Positions 1 through 7,556 of a stretch of 54,272 nucleotides of DNA are shown here, in pieces. Made by a program: the position numbers and the translations under genes. The DNA comes from an uncultured Muribaculaceae bacterium (lineage in GTDB: Bacteria; Bacteroidota; Bacteroidia; Bacteroidales; Muribaculaceae): assembly GCA_910583675.1 (NCBI GenBank), contig CAJTYH010000020.1, forward strand, positions 1 through 54,272, written 5' to 3'. The notes beneath the pieces were generated by a model. The model had not been told where the DNA came from. It saw only the letters and a list, made by a program, of their open reading frames with translations, and ran no database searches. How positions within the stretch are numbered: the first letter of the stretch is position 1; each line of letters begins with the position of its first letter.

Positions 1-336
1 ACGGTGAGCCGCATGTTCGGCTATCCCGGCATAGACCTCCAGGACAAGTGCTGGATCCTGCTCGGCAAGTACAATCTCAAGATGCTCATACTCACATGCG
101 GCATCAATGGCAGCTACGTCTTCACTCCGGGGAACGTCTCCTTCCAGCCCACCCCTAAGGTGGAAGTGGCAGATACGGTAGGTGCGGGCGACTCCTTCAC
201 CGCCACTTTCATCTCAAGCATCCTGAAAGGGATACCGGTGGAGGAAGCCCACCGGCGTGCAGTGGAAGTATCGGCATATGTATGCACTCAGCAGGGAGCC
301 ATGCCTAAACTTCCGGAAAGATTCATCAGGCAATAA
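1..336 (+). CDS. PfkB-family carbohydrate kinase, C-terminal fragment
   Basis: This is the C-terminal part of a ribokinase/fructokinase-type sugar kinase; the gene begins before the window and the frame is open from base 1. The fragment carries the family signature DTVGAGDSFTA, in which the GAGD forms the anion hole and its Asp is the catalytic base that activates the sugar hydroxyl for phosphorylation by ATP. It ends with the usual alanine-rich helix and a short tail. Fructokinase is the likeliest role for a Bacteroidales enzyme of this type, but the sugar-binding half is missing, so the substrate cannot be read. A strong hairpin follows 18 bases after the stop. The family is certain; specificity is unknown. 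Confidence 0.85.
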   Translation, partial: TVSRMFGYPGIDLQDKCWILLGKYNLKMLILTCGINGSYVFTPGNVSFQPTPKVEVADTVGAGDSFTATFISSILKGIPVEEAHRRAVEVSAYVCTQQGAMPKLPERFIRQ

Positions 337-353
337 GACGCATACCGGCATAC

Positions 354-411
354 ACAAGGCACCCGCCAGACATTTCCGCATGAGACGGAAACGGCATGGC
401 GGGTGCCTTGT
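354..411. terminator. Strong bidirectional hairpin terminator
   Basis: A 15-bp perfect stem (354-368 with 397-411, beginning ACAAGGCACCCG) encloses a second 6-bp stem (TTTCCG with CGGAAA). It lies between the convergent kinase fragment and the DUF2582 gene and can serve both. There is no long T-run on either side. Confidence 0.75.
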
Positions 412-428
412 ATATGTGGTAGGGTCTC

Positions 429-647
429 TTACTTGTCTCCTGCAAGAGAAAACAGCAAGTCCTTTTCGTCGTCGGGATTGGACTGGATCTCAACCTTCCC
501 TTCACGGGCGAGCCAACCGATGGCTGCAAAGACTTCCTTGTCCTTAAGCTTGCTGATTTTCTTAAGTTGCTTGAGACCCAATACGTCTGCTTCATTAAGG
601 GCATTCCAGACCAGACCTGCCCAAGCTCCAATTGCTTCTGTATTCAT
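429..647 (-). CDS. DUF2582-type winged helix-turn-helix protein
   Basis: A 72-residue cytoplasmic protein that matches the small winged-helix DUF2582 family of Bacteroidota as I remember it. The sequence starts MNTEAIGAWAGLVWNAL. A helix-turn-helix-like stretch follows (LKKISKLKDKEVFAAIGWLAREGKVEI), ending in a short acidic wing. The family is presumed to bind DNA but its targets are unknown. The gene stands alone, with a -7 element about 85 bases upstream and a leader containing a 6-bp hairpin (GTGTCC/GGACAC, 670-685). Family assignment is good; no specific role can be inferred. Confidence 0.8.
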   Translation of the reverse strand: MNTEAIGAWAGLVWNALNEADVLGLKQLKKISKLKDKEVFAAIGWLAREGKVEIQSNPDDEKDLLFSLAGDK

Positions 648-731
648 TTTTGAAAGATTTTAGTTGCCGTGTCCCTAAGGACACTTCGATTTATTTGAAT
701 AAACTGAATTGACTGAATGTGTTTAACGCTG

Positions 732-739
732 CAAAAATA
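732..739 (-). promoter_or_regulatory. -7 element for the DUF2582 gene
   Basis: Read on the minus strand this is TATTTTTG, matching the Bacteroidota -7 consensus TAnnTTTG. It would give a leader of about 80 nt before the start at 647. No clear -33 TTG is visible at the proper distance. Confidence 0.5.
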
Positions 740-840
740 GCTAAAATTCAGATACTTTTGGCCTTATCATGTCAACTTTTTATTCGCCTCTACTCTTAAA
801 CAACCGACAACCATCTTATGTTCAATCATTTGCAAAGTTA

Positions 841-869
841 TTGGATTTACATATTTTTTCGTATCTTTA
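841..869 (+). promoter_or_regulatory. Promoter of rsgA
   Basis: TTG at 841-843 and TATCTTTA at 862-869 are separated by 18 bases, close to the Bacteroidota -33/-7 arrangement. The position implies transcription starts near 876, which excludes the upstream in-frame ATG at 769 and supports translation from 898. Confidence 0.55.
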
Positions 870-897
870 CACCCTCCATTCTTGTTATAGATACATA

Positions 898-1935
898 ATG
901 GCAAAGAAATCAAACAAAAACAAGGCACCGGGCACAGCTCCTGTAATAGAAAAAAGTGCGGTCAGGAAAGAGGGCATGGTGATCCGCAACACAGGAAGCA
1001 GCTATGGAGTGCTGACTGACGAGGAGATGCGGACTATCAATTGCCGCATAAAGGGCAATTTCCGCCTTAAGGGGATCCGCACCACAAATCCGGTGGCCGT
1101 GGGAGACCGGGTGACCCTCATGGAAAATCCCGACGGGACTGCATACATCACCGAAATAATGCCCCGGACGAACTATATAATACGCCGTGCAAGCAACCTG
1201 TCAAAGGAGGCGAGCATACTCGCAGCAAACGTGGATCAGGCATGCCTCGTGGCAACCCTTGCACATCCCAGCACGTCCACCACATTCATAGACCGCTTCC
1301 TGGCCACAAGCGAGGCATACCGCGTGCCTGCGATACTCGTGATCAACAAGATCGACCTGCTTGCAGGCTCCCACGAAAACGGCGAGTACAACGAAGGAGG
1401 GACTGAACTCCTGGATGCCGTGACATACCTTTACAGATCCATCGGCTACAAGGTGATTCATGTATCGGCACGCACGGGAGAGGGGCTTGAGACCCTACGT
1501 GAGACACTTGCCGGGAAAATGACACTGTTGTCAGGCAATTCAGGCGTGGGAAAATCCACCCTGATCAACAAACTCATTCCCGGGCTTGAGCTGAAAACAG
1601 GAGAAATATCCGACGTGCACGACACGGGGATGCATACCACCACCTTTTCCGAGATGTTCCCGTTGCCGGGAAATGAGGGAGGATGGATAATAGATACCCC
1701 GGGAGTGCGCGGATTCGGCACCATAGAATTCGACCAATACGAGGTCTCACACTTCTTTCCGGAAATATTCAGGCTGTCCAAGGATTGCCGTTACGGGAAC
1801 TGCACCCACACCCACGAACCGGCATGCGCCGTACGCGAGGCACTGGCGGAAAACCGCATAGCCATGTCGCGCTACACATCGTACCTCAGCATACTTGCCG
1901 ATGCCGCCCCGGACAAATACCGCGCCCCGCAATAG
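898..1935 (+). CDS. rsgA: Ribosome small-subunit-dependent GTPase RsgA
   Basis: A circularly permuted GTPase that binds the immature 30S subunit and couples GTP hydrolysis to late ribosome maturation. From the chosen start it is 345 residues. A basic N-terminus (MAKKSNKNK) leads into an OB-fold (VRKEGMVIRNTGSSYGVL). The GTPase motifs follow in permuted order: NKID (G4), then GNSGVGKSTLIN (G1, near residue 212), then DTPGVRGF (G3). A C-terminal zinc knuckle CRYGNCTHTHEPAC closes the protein. An in-frame ATG exists at 769, but the extra residues are unlike the family and lie upstream of the promoter. It converges with the NlpC/P60 gene, leaving only 21 bases between their stops. Confidence 0.95.
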   Translation: MAKKSNKNKAPGTAPVIEKSAVRKEGMVIRNTGSSYGVLTDEEMRTINCRIKGNFRLKGIRTTNPVAVGDRVTLMENPDGTAYITEIMPRTNYIIRRASNLSKEASILAANVDQACLVATLAHPSTSTTFIDRFLATSEAYRVPAILVINKIDLLAGSHENGEYNEGGTELLDAVTYLYRSIGYKVIHVSARTGEGLETLRETLAGKMTLLSGNSGVGKSTLINKLIPGLELKTGEISDVHDTGMHTTTFSEMFPLPGNEGGWIIDTPGVRGFGTIEFDQYEVSHFFPEIFRLSKDCRYGNCTHTHEPACAVREALAENRIAMSRYTSYLSILADAAPDKYRAPQ

Positions 1936-1956
1936 GCGGTGCCAAAAGGCTTCATT

Positions 1957-2667
1957 TCAATCCATGAACTGTGTGGAAAATATGGAGTCCACCTTGGCGT
2001 TTATGATTACATCCAGAAGATCCACCGCTACTTCCGTATTCTGCACCGTGCTTTCCTGCGGGGGGTGTATTCCCGGCAAAAGGGGATCCTGAGGTTTAGC
2101 GTCATTCTTGCCACGAGCCATCGCCCAACTGCGGTGGGCACCATCCACGCGTCCCGCTCCCTTGAAGCGATCCGCCCAATATCCTTTGTCTATGTCGCTG
2201 ACCACCACTCCCCGACTGGAGGAAGCATGAACCATCTCCCCCTTTCCTATATACACACCCACATGGGAAACGGAAGAATTGCCCTTGGAGGATCCGAAAA
2301 ACACAAGATCGCCCGGACGAGCCTCCTTACGCTTCAATCCCGTGCAATAGTCGCGCTGACCAAGGGTTGTGCGAGGGAGCTTGAGAGCACATACGTCGCT
2401 GTACAACCTCATCACGAGACCGCTGCAATCCGTACCGTTGCGACTGTCGCCCCCGTACCTGTACCGGGTACCGAGCCACTTCAACGCTGCGTCCACAAGC
2501 TCACGCCCCATGGCATCAGGACTTTCATCAGTCGCATATTCACGGACAACACCTGCCGAAGTACTCCGGTTTACGGCACTGCGCGAGCTATGGCACCCCG
2601 ATACAAGGAGCGCCAAAAAAGGCATTGCCGCCATAAGAAGCAACCTTACAGTAGATTTTTTATCCAT
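1957..2667 (-). CDS. NlpC/P60 (C40) cell-wall peptidase lipoprotein
   Basis: A 236-residue exported lipoprotein with a C40-family cysteine peptidase domain that cuts stem peptides of peptidoglycan. The N-terminus is a basic region, a hydrophobic stretch and the lipobox LVSGC (Cys near 25). The catalytic Cys lies in GGDSRNGTDCSGLV and the catalytic His in SHVGVYIGKGEMVHAS. This is the Spr/MepS-like arrangement, so cleavage of D-Glu-mDAP or D-Ala-mDAP bonds is expected, probably in the periplasm. A C-terminal tail of about 60 residues after the domain has no recognised motif. It is monocistronic with its own -7 element at 2706-2713. Confidence 0.9.
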   Translation of the reverse strand: MDKKSTVRLLLMAAMPFLALLVSGCHSSRSAVNRSTSAGVVREYATDESPDAMGRELVDAALKWLGTRYRYGGDSRNGTDCSGLVMRLYSDVCALKLPRTTLGQRDYCTGLKRKEARPGDLVFFGSSKGNSSVSHVGVYIGKGEMVHASSSRGVVVSDIDKGYWADRFKGAGRVDGAHRSWAMARGKNDAKPQDPLLPGIHPPQESTVQNTEVAVDLLDVIINAKVDSIFSTQFMD

Positions 2668-2705
2668 AAAGCAATACTGTGATCCAACAGGTCATCCAAT
2701 ATCTG

Positions 2706-2713
2706 CAAAAATA
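2706..2713 (-). promoter_or_regulatory. -7 element for the NlpC/P60 gene
   Basis: TATTTTTG on the minus strand matches TAnnTTTG and lies 39 bases upstream of the start codon. No -33 element is obvious at standard spacing. Confidence 0.5.
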
Positions 2714-2896
2714 GCAAATTCCCACAGTACGGCTACATCCAAAAACGTTAAAACAATAACATCCGCTTACTTTTTAACCAATTTTTCCTACATTCATTCC
2801 AAAATCGGCAAGTTTGCCGGAGTTTTTTCCGACACGCATGCAATTATTTGAGTAAATTCGCGTCAAACTATCAAGAAACCAACATTTATCACAAGT

Positions 2897-3868
2897 ATGA
2901 ACATAATAGAGGCACGCAACATCACAAAGAAATACACAGGCCATACAGCCCTGGATGACGTAAGCGTGAGCATCCCCCAAGGATCCATCTACGGTCTTCT
3001 CGGCCCCAACGGTGCCGGCAAGACCACCCTCATACGCATCATAAACCACATCACGGCTCCAGACAAGGGGGAGGTGATATTCGACGGCCACCGCCTTTGC
3101 GCCGACGACGTGGTGCACATCGGCTACCTGCCTGAGGAGCGCGGACTTTACAAGAAGATGAAAGTCGGGGAACAGGCCATGTTCTTCGCTAAACTCAAAG
3201 GGTTGAAATCAAAGGAGGCCGAAAGACAGCTCAAGCAATGGTTCGAACGCTTCGGCATAATGAACTGGTGGGACAAGAAGGTGGAGGAACTTTCCAAGGG
3301 GATGGCACAGAAGGTGCAGTTCATCGTCACCGTACTGCACCGCCCGAAGCTCCTGATATTCGACGAGCCTTTTTCCGGATTCGACCCGATAAACGCCGAC
3401 CTGCTTAAACGTGAGATACTGAAACTGCGCGACGAAGGAGCCACCGTAATATTCTCCACACACAACATGGAGAGCGTAGAGGCGCTGTGCGAGAATTTCT
3501 CGCTTATAAACAGGTCGCGCAACATACTGTCCGGCAACGTTGCCGAGATCCGCAGCCGCATGGGCGCCGACACCTACAAACTCACATTCCAGGGATCTCC
3601 CGAGGCACTTTTCACATCTCTCGGTGACAGGGTGCTCCACCGCACCATCGGCAATCCGACAGAAACGCCGCAAGGGATAACGTACAACGCCGAACTGAAG
3701 CTGCAAGCAGGCACTCCGATGCGGGAATTCATAAGACTGGCTAACGAATCGGTGGACATAGTGACATTCGACCGTGCACTGCCATCCATGAATGAGATCT
3801 TCATCAAGACCGTGGAACAATCCAACGCCGCTGCCGACGTGGCCAAGGCACTACGGGCAAACAGTTGA
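2897..3868 (+). CDS. ABC transporter ATP-binding protein (NatA-like)
   Basis: A 323-residue ATPase that should power the permease encoded 35 bases downstream. It has the Walker A GPNGAGKTT, the signature LSKGMAQKVQ, the Walker B LLIFDEPFSGFDP and the switch His in IFSTHNMESV. After the ATPase core comes a C-terminal extension of about 100 residues, as in NatA/DUF4162-type proteins. The closest known type is the NatA half of Na+-exporting NatAB or related ABC-2 exporters; sequence alone does not give the substrate. The ATPase is certain, and pairing with the next gene is very likely. Confidence 0.93.
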   Translation: MNIIEARNITKKYTGHTALDDVSVSIPQGSIYGLLGPNGAGKTTLIRIINHITAPDKGEVIFDGHRLCADDVVHIGYLPEERGLYKKMKVGEQAMFFAKLKGLKSKEAERQLKQWFERFGIMNWWDKKVEELSKGMAQKVQFIVTVLHRPKLLIFDEPFSGFDPINADLLKREILKLRDEGATVIFSTHNMESVEALCENFSLINRSRNILSGNVAEIRSRMGADTYKLTFQGSPEALFTSLGDRVLHRTIGNPTETPQGITYNAELKLQAGTPMREFIRLANESVDIVTFDRALPSMNEIFIKTVEQSNAAADVAKALRANS

Positions 3869-3903
3869 AAAAACAACATATAAACAGATAATACACAAAC
3901 GAC

Positions 3904-5223
3904 ATGCGTAACAACATAGGCATCATCATCCATCGGGAATTCTCCGAGCGGGTAGCCAAGAAAAGTTTCATTATCACAACACTGCTCATGCCGGTGCTGA
4001 TGCTCCTCATGATGGCTGCTCCGGCACTGATCATGGCATTCTCCACACCTTCCGACAAGCATCTGGCAGTCATCGATGAAAGCGGAGTCATGTTCGACCC
4101 CATCCGGGAAGGGACAAACAAGATGGACTACCTGACCGTCAGCCGACTGGACGCGCCGTTGGACTCCGCGATAGCCGACAGGAGCTACGACGGGGTACTG
4201 TACATAGGAGCCGACGTAGTGGAGAATCCACGCAATGCGTTCCTCTACCTCCATGACGCGGGAGGGATGGAAGTGGAAAGCAGCATCAACAGCATACTGA
4301 AACAGGAAATAGAAGACACGCGCCTACGGGCATACAACATCGAAAACCTCTCCCAGATCATGGCCGAAGTGGAGGCCGACGTGCATGTATCCACCATCCG
4401 CATCGATGACAGCGGGGAGGAAGAGAGCACTTCATCCACCATTTCCATGTTCATAGGGATGGCTATGACTTTCATCCTCTACATGTTCCTGCTCATGTAC
4501 GGACAGATGGTAATGACCTCCATCATAGAGGAGAAGAACAACCGCGTGCTTGAGCTTGTGGTGTCTTCCGTAAAACCGATCCAACTCATGCTTGGCAAGA
4601 TCCTAGGCGTGGGACTGGTAGCCGTGCTGCAGGTGTTCATATGGGGTGTCCTCATATGTCTTATGTCAGCCTTCGTGGTGCCTCTGCTCATGCCGGAGAG
4701 CCTGACGACCCAAGTGGAGATGATGAACTCAGGCTCGCTTGACATGGCCTCAAGCCTGGATCCCGACATGCTCAAGGCAGTGGGGATGTTCACGTCAGTG
4801 AGCTACCTTGCAACCCTGTTCGGCTACATATTGCTTTTCCTCATAGGCGGCTTCCTGTTCTATGCTTCGATATTCGCCGCAATAGGATCGGCCGTAGACA
4901 ACATACAGGACGCCTCCCAGCTGCAGTCGTTCGCAATAATACCCATAATAGTGGCATTGGTGTTCTCAATGAGCGTGGCGACCGACCCGAATACCACGGC
5001 AGCGTTCTGGTTCTCCATGATACCTTTCACATCACCCATGGTGATGCTCGCCCGTATCCCGTTCGGCATCCCCCATTGGGAAATATGGGTATCCGCAGCC
5101 GTCTTGTACGTATCGTTCATAATAATGGCATGGATATCCGCCAAGATCTATCGAGTGGGCATATTCATGTACGGAAAGAAACCGACTGTCCGCGACCTCA
5201 TACGGTGGGCGCGCTATAAATAA
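3904..5223 (+). CDS. ABC-2 type permease (NatB-like)
   Basis: A 439-residue inner-membrane protein and partner of the preceding ATPase. One N-terminal membrane segment (FIITTLLMPVLMLLMMAAPALI) is followed by a periplasmic domain of about 150 residues. A cluster of roughly five further segments begins near residue 185. The cytoplasmic motif EEKNNRVLELVVSSVKP, with 'IIEEK' before it, is typical of ABC-2 exporters of the NatB/YhaP type. Possible exports include Na+, antimicrobials or lipids; nothing here decides which. A large imperfect hairpin follows the stop. Confidence 0.9.
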   Translation: MRNNIGIIIHREFSERVAKKSFIITTLLMPVLMLLMMAAPALIMAFSTPSDKHLAVIDESGVMFDPIREGTNKMDYLTVSRLDAPLDSAIADRSYDGVLYIGADVVENPRNAFLYLHDAGGMEVESSINSILKQEIEDTRLRAYNIENLSQIMAEVEADVHVSTIRIDDSGEEESTSSTISMFIGMAMTFILYMFLLMYGQMVMTSIIEEKNNRVLELVVSSVKPIQLMLGKILGVGLVAVLQVFIWGVLICLMSAFVVPLLMPESLTTQVEMMNSGSLDMASSLDPDMLKAVGMFTSVSYLATLFGYILLFLIGGFLFYASIFAAIGSAVDNIQDASQLQSFAIIPIIVALVFSMSVATDPNTTAAFWFSMIPFTSPMVMLARIPFGIPHWEIWVSAAVLYVSFIIMAWISAKIYRVGIFMYGKKPTVRDLIRWARYK

Positions 5224-5253
5224 CAGGCTGCTTATCCCTTTTGACATTTTACA

Positions 5254-5329
5254 TACAAACTGTCACCGTGCGGTATGCTTTCTCGCTTTTTTGAGAGAAA
5301 GAAATGCACAACGGTGGCAGTTTGGCGTA
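5254..5329 (+). terminator. Large imperfect inverted repeat, probable terminator of the ABC operon
   Basis: The outer arms TACAAACTGTCACCGT (from 5254) and ACGGTGGCAGTTTGGCGTA (5311-5329) pair with one mismatch and a small bulge. The inner stretch contains TTTCTC and GAGAGAAA, which can extend the structure. It sits between the permease and gdhA. Confidence 0.55.
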
Positions 5330-5381
5330 TAAACACTGACAATATGTTGTAGAACATAAAAAATTTCCTTACAAATTTTGA

Positions 5382-5411
5382 TTGAAATCTATTTTTAATT
5401 TTCTATCTTTG
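5382..5411 (+). promoter_or_regulatory. Promoter of gdhA
   Basis: TTG at 5382-5384 and TATCTTTG at 5404-5411 are separated by 19 bases, a textbook Bacteroidota promoter. The surroundings are very AT-rich. Transcription should start near 5418, giving a leader of about 35 nt. Confidence 0.75.
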
Positions 5412-5452
5412 CCTCATAGGAAAACGACTACATAATTCATACAATCAAAGCT

Positions 5453-6790
5453 ATGGATGTAAACAATATCATGAACGCCCTCGAGGCAAAACACCCGGGC
5501 GAAAAAGAGTACCTGCAGGCAGTGCGCGAGGTGCTTCTCTCAGTCGGTGACGTATATAACCGCCACCCCGAATTCGAACGCAACAAGATAATCGAGCGCA
5601 TGGTGGAGCCGGATCGCATCTTTACCTTCCGTGTGACATGGCTTGACGACAAGGGTGAGGTTCAGAACAACATCGGCTACCGCGTGCAGTTCAACAATGC
5701 CATCGGCCCGTACAAGGGCGGCATCCGCTTCCATGCGTCAGTGAATCTGAGCATCCTCAAGTTCCTCGGCTTCGAACAGACGTTCAAGAACGCCCTGACC
5801 ACCCTCCCGATGGGTGGAGCCAAAGGCGGGTCAGACTTCTCCCCCCGTGGCAAGAGCGACCGCGAGATCATGCGCTTCTGCCAGGCGTTCATCCTTGAGC
5901 TATGGAAAAACCTCGGCCCCGACCGCGACGTGCCCGCAGGTGACATCGGTGTAGGCGGACGCGAGGTAGGCTACATGTTCGGCATGTACAAGAAACTTAT
6001 GAACGAGCATACCGGCACATTCACCGGCAAGGGATTCGACTTCGGCGGCAGCCGCCTTCGTCCCGAAGCTACCGGTTTCGGTGCCCTCTACTTCGTGGAG
6101 AACATGCTCGCCCGCATAAACGACAGCATCAAAGGTAAGACAGTGGCCATCTCCGGCTTCGGCAACGTGGCTTGGGGAGCTACGATCAAGGCCAATGAAC
6201 TCGGTGCCAAGGTAGTGACCATTTCGGGTCCCGACGGCTACATCTACGATCCCGACGGCGTAAGCGGAGAGAAGATCAACTACATGCTCGAACTGCGTGC
6301 ATCCGGCGACGACATCGTGGCTCCGTATGCAAAGAAATTCCCCGGTTCCACATTCTTCCCCGGCAAGAAGCCTTGGGAGCAGAAAGTGGACATCGCCCTT
6401 CCGTGCGCCACACAGAACGAGGTCAACGGCGAAGATGCCCGTCAGCTCGTTGCCAACGGCGTGAAGCTTGTTGCCGAGGTATCGAACATGGGCTGCACCC
6501 CCGAAGCCATAGACACATTCATAGAGAACAAGATCAACTATGCTCCCGGCAAGGCTGTAAACGCCGGCGGCGTAGCTTGCTCAGGCCTTGAAATGACGCA
6601 GGATGCCGAGCACCTGCAATGGAGCGCAGAAGAGGTAGACACCAAGCTGCATCAGATAATGGCTTCCATCCATGAACAATGCGTGGCCTACGGAGTAGAA
6701 CCCGACGGTTACCTCAACTACATGAAAGGTGCCAACATCGCAGGCTTCATGAAAGTGGCGAACGCCATGATGGAACAGGGCGTGATCTGA
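5453..6790 (+). CDS. gdhA: NADP-type glutamate dehydrogenase
   Basis: A 445-residue hexameric-type glutamate dehydrogenase that aminates 2-oxoglutarate with ammonia and a reduced nicotinamide cofactor, the main ammonia-assimilation route in many gut Bacteroidales. The substrate region shows YKGGIRFH and the catalytic-lysine stretch LPMGGAKGGSDF. The dinucleotide fold is at VAISGFGNVAWGA. The length matches the 445-450-residue small GDH class. It is a single-gene unit with a clear promoter and a perfect terminator at 6816-6855. Cofactor choice (NADP) is inferred from family resemblance, not proved. Confidence 0.95.
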   Translation: MDVNNIMNALEAKHPGEKEYLQAVREVLLSVGDVYNRHPEFERNKIIERMVEPDRIFTFRVTWLDDKGEVQNNIGYRVQFNNAIGPYKGGIRFHASVNLSILKFLGFEQTFKNALTTLPMGGAKGGSDFSPRGKSDREIMRFCQAFILELWKNLGPDRDVPAGDIGVGGREVGYMFGMYKKLMNEHTGTFTGKGFDFGGSRLRPEATGFGALYFVENMLARINDSIKGKTVAISGFGNVAWGATIKANELGAKVVTISGPDGYIYDPDGVSGEKINYMLELRASGDDIVAPYAKKFPGSTFFPGKKPWEQKVDIALPCATQNEVNGEDARQLVANGVKLVAEVSNMGCTPEAIDTFIENKINYAPGKAVNAGGVACSGLEMTQDAEHLQWSAEEVDTKLHQIMASIHEQCVAYGVEPDGYLNYMKGANIAGFMKVANAMMEQGVI

Positions 6791-6815
6791 TCAGTCAAGA
6801 CATCAACAACCGACC

Positions 6816-6855
6816 ATGAAAAAGGCGTGGCTCCAACGGGTCACGCCTTTTTCAT
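6816..6855 (+). terminator. Terminator of gdhA
   Basis: A perfect 14-bp stem (6816-6829, ATGAAAAAGGCGTG, with 6842-6855) has a 12-base loop and T-rich 3' arm. The ATG at 6816 inside this stem opens the fur frame but is not its start. Confidence 0.85.
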
Positions 6856-6863
6856 GGGCTTGC

Positions 6864-6894
6864 TTGGCAATTGACGCGGAAATGCGTATCTTTG
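6864..6894 (+). promoter_or_regulatory. Promoter of the Fur-family gene
   Basis: TTG at 6864-6866 and TATCTTTG at 6887-6894 are spaced by 20 bases. It lies directly after the gdhA terminator and 14 bases before the ATG at 6909, which fixes that start. Confidence 0.75.
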
Positions 6895-6908
6895 CCGGAG
6901 CAACGGCT

Positions 6909-7388
6909 ATGAAGGACGACAAAGTGCTCAACCCCGCGCGCGCGGCGCTGTCGCAATATCTCAAGGAAAAAAGGATGAGGCGCACGCCGGAGCGATTTGC
7001 CATCCTGGAAAAGGTATTTTCCACGGATGCGCATTTTTATGTGGACGCACTTCACGAGGCGCTTGACATGGAGGGATACCACGTGAGCCTCTCCACTGTC
7101 TACTCAACCGTACAACTGTTCCTTGAAGCCGGACTGGTGCGACGCCATCAATTCGGAAACCAACCAGCCCAATACGAACGCGTGCTCCAAGGGACAACCG
7201 AGAGCCACCACCATTTGGTATGCACCGCATGCGGGAGGGTGCGGCCGGTAAAGGATCCTGAGCTTGCCGAGCGCATAAGCGGTCTGCGATATCCGACTTT
7301 CCGCACTGAATTTTTCTCCCTCTACGTATACGGCCTATGCTCCCGCTGCCAGAAACGCATGAGGAAAAACAAAGAAATAAGAAGTTAA
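6909..7388 (+). CDS. Fur-family metal-dependent transcriptional regulator
   Basis: A 159-residue Fur/PerR/Zur-type repressor. The winged-helix half contains RMRRTPERFAILEKVF and HVSLSTVYSTVQLFLEAGLV. The metal-binding half has ESHHHLVCTACGRV, with CxxC near residue 100, and a second CSRC pair near the end, so a structural Cys4 zinc site is expected. Which metal or peroxide it senses cannot be told. The start at 6909 is chosen because the upstream in-frame ATG at 6816 lies inside the gdhA terminator and before the promoter. After its TAA the same frame stays open for 55 codons up to purA (see 7389-7556). Confidence 0.9.
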   Translation: MKDDKVLNPARAALSQYLKEKRMRRTPERFAILEKVFSTDAHFYVDALHEALDMEGYHVSLSTVYSTVQLFLEAGLVRRHQFGNQPAQYERVLQGTTESHHHLVCTACGRVRPVKDPELAERISGLRYPTFRTEFFSLYVYGLCSRCQKRMRKNKEIRS

Positions 7389-7556
7389 GAAGTTAGAGCA
7401 GTAGAAGTCAAGCAAGAATACCTTTTTGACAACTCTGACATCCCTGATATCTCTGATGCCTCAGATTTCTATACTTCTGATTTCTCTGATAACCCTGAGA
7501 TCTCTGATAACTCTGATCATACCGATATAACCAAGAAACAAACTGAGAAGAAATGA
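7389..7556 (+). repeat. Degenerate 9-nt tandem repeat in an open frame between fur and purA
   Basis: About a dozen units of 9 bases with core GATNNCTCT run from 7428 to 7532; one unit is shortened to 6 bases, so the phase of three is kept. In the frame of the upstream Fur gene, from just after its TAA, there is no stop until TGA at 7554-7556, which overlaps the purA ATG at 7553. The repeat would encode an acidic Asp-x-Ser/Pro tripeptide series (DNSDIPDISDASDF and so on). No start codon and no ribosome-binding site precede it, so by itself it is probably untranslated leader of purA. Confidence 0.7.

Noticed and set aside
769..897. Longer rsgA start
   Set aside because: The extra residues are unlike RsgA and lie upstream of or over the promoter at 841-869.
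1957..2682. Plus-strand open frame of 247 codons opposite the NlpC/P60 gene
   Set aside because: It is the shadow of a clear minus-strand gene with catalytic motifs and a lipobox.
2806..2829. CGGCAA/TTGCCG hairpin with a T-run, terminator-like
   Set aside because: No plus-strand gene ends nearby and the loop is only two bases; probably chance.
6816..6908. Longer start for the Fur gene
   Set aside because: The ATG lies in the perfect gdhA terminator and before the Fur promoter.
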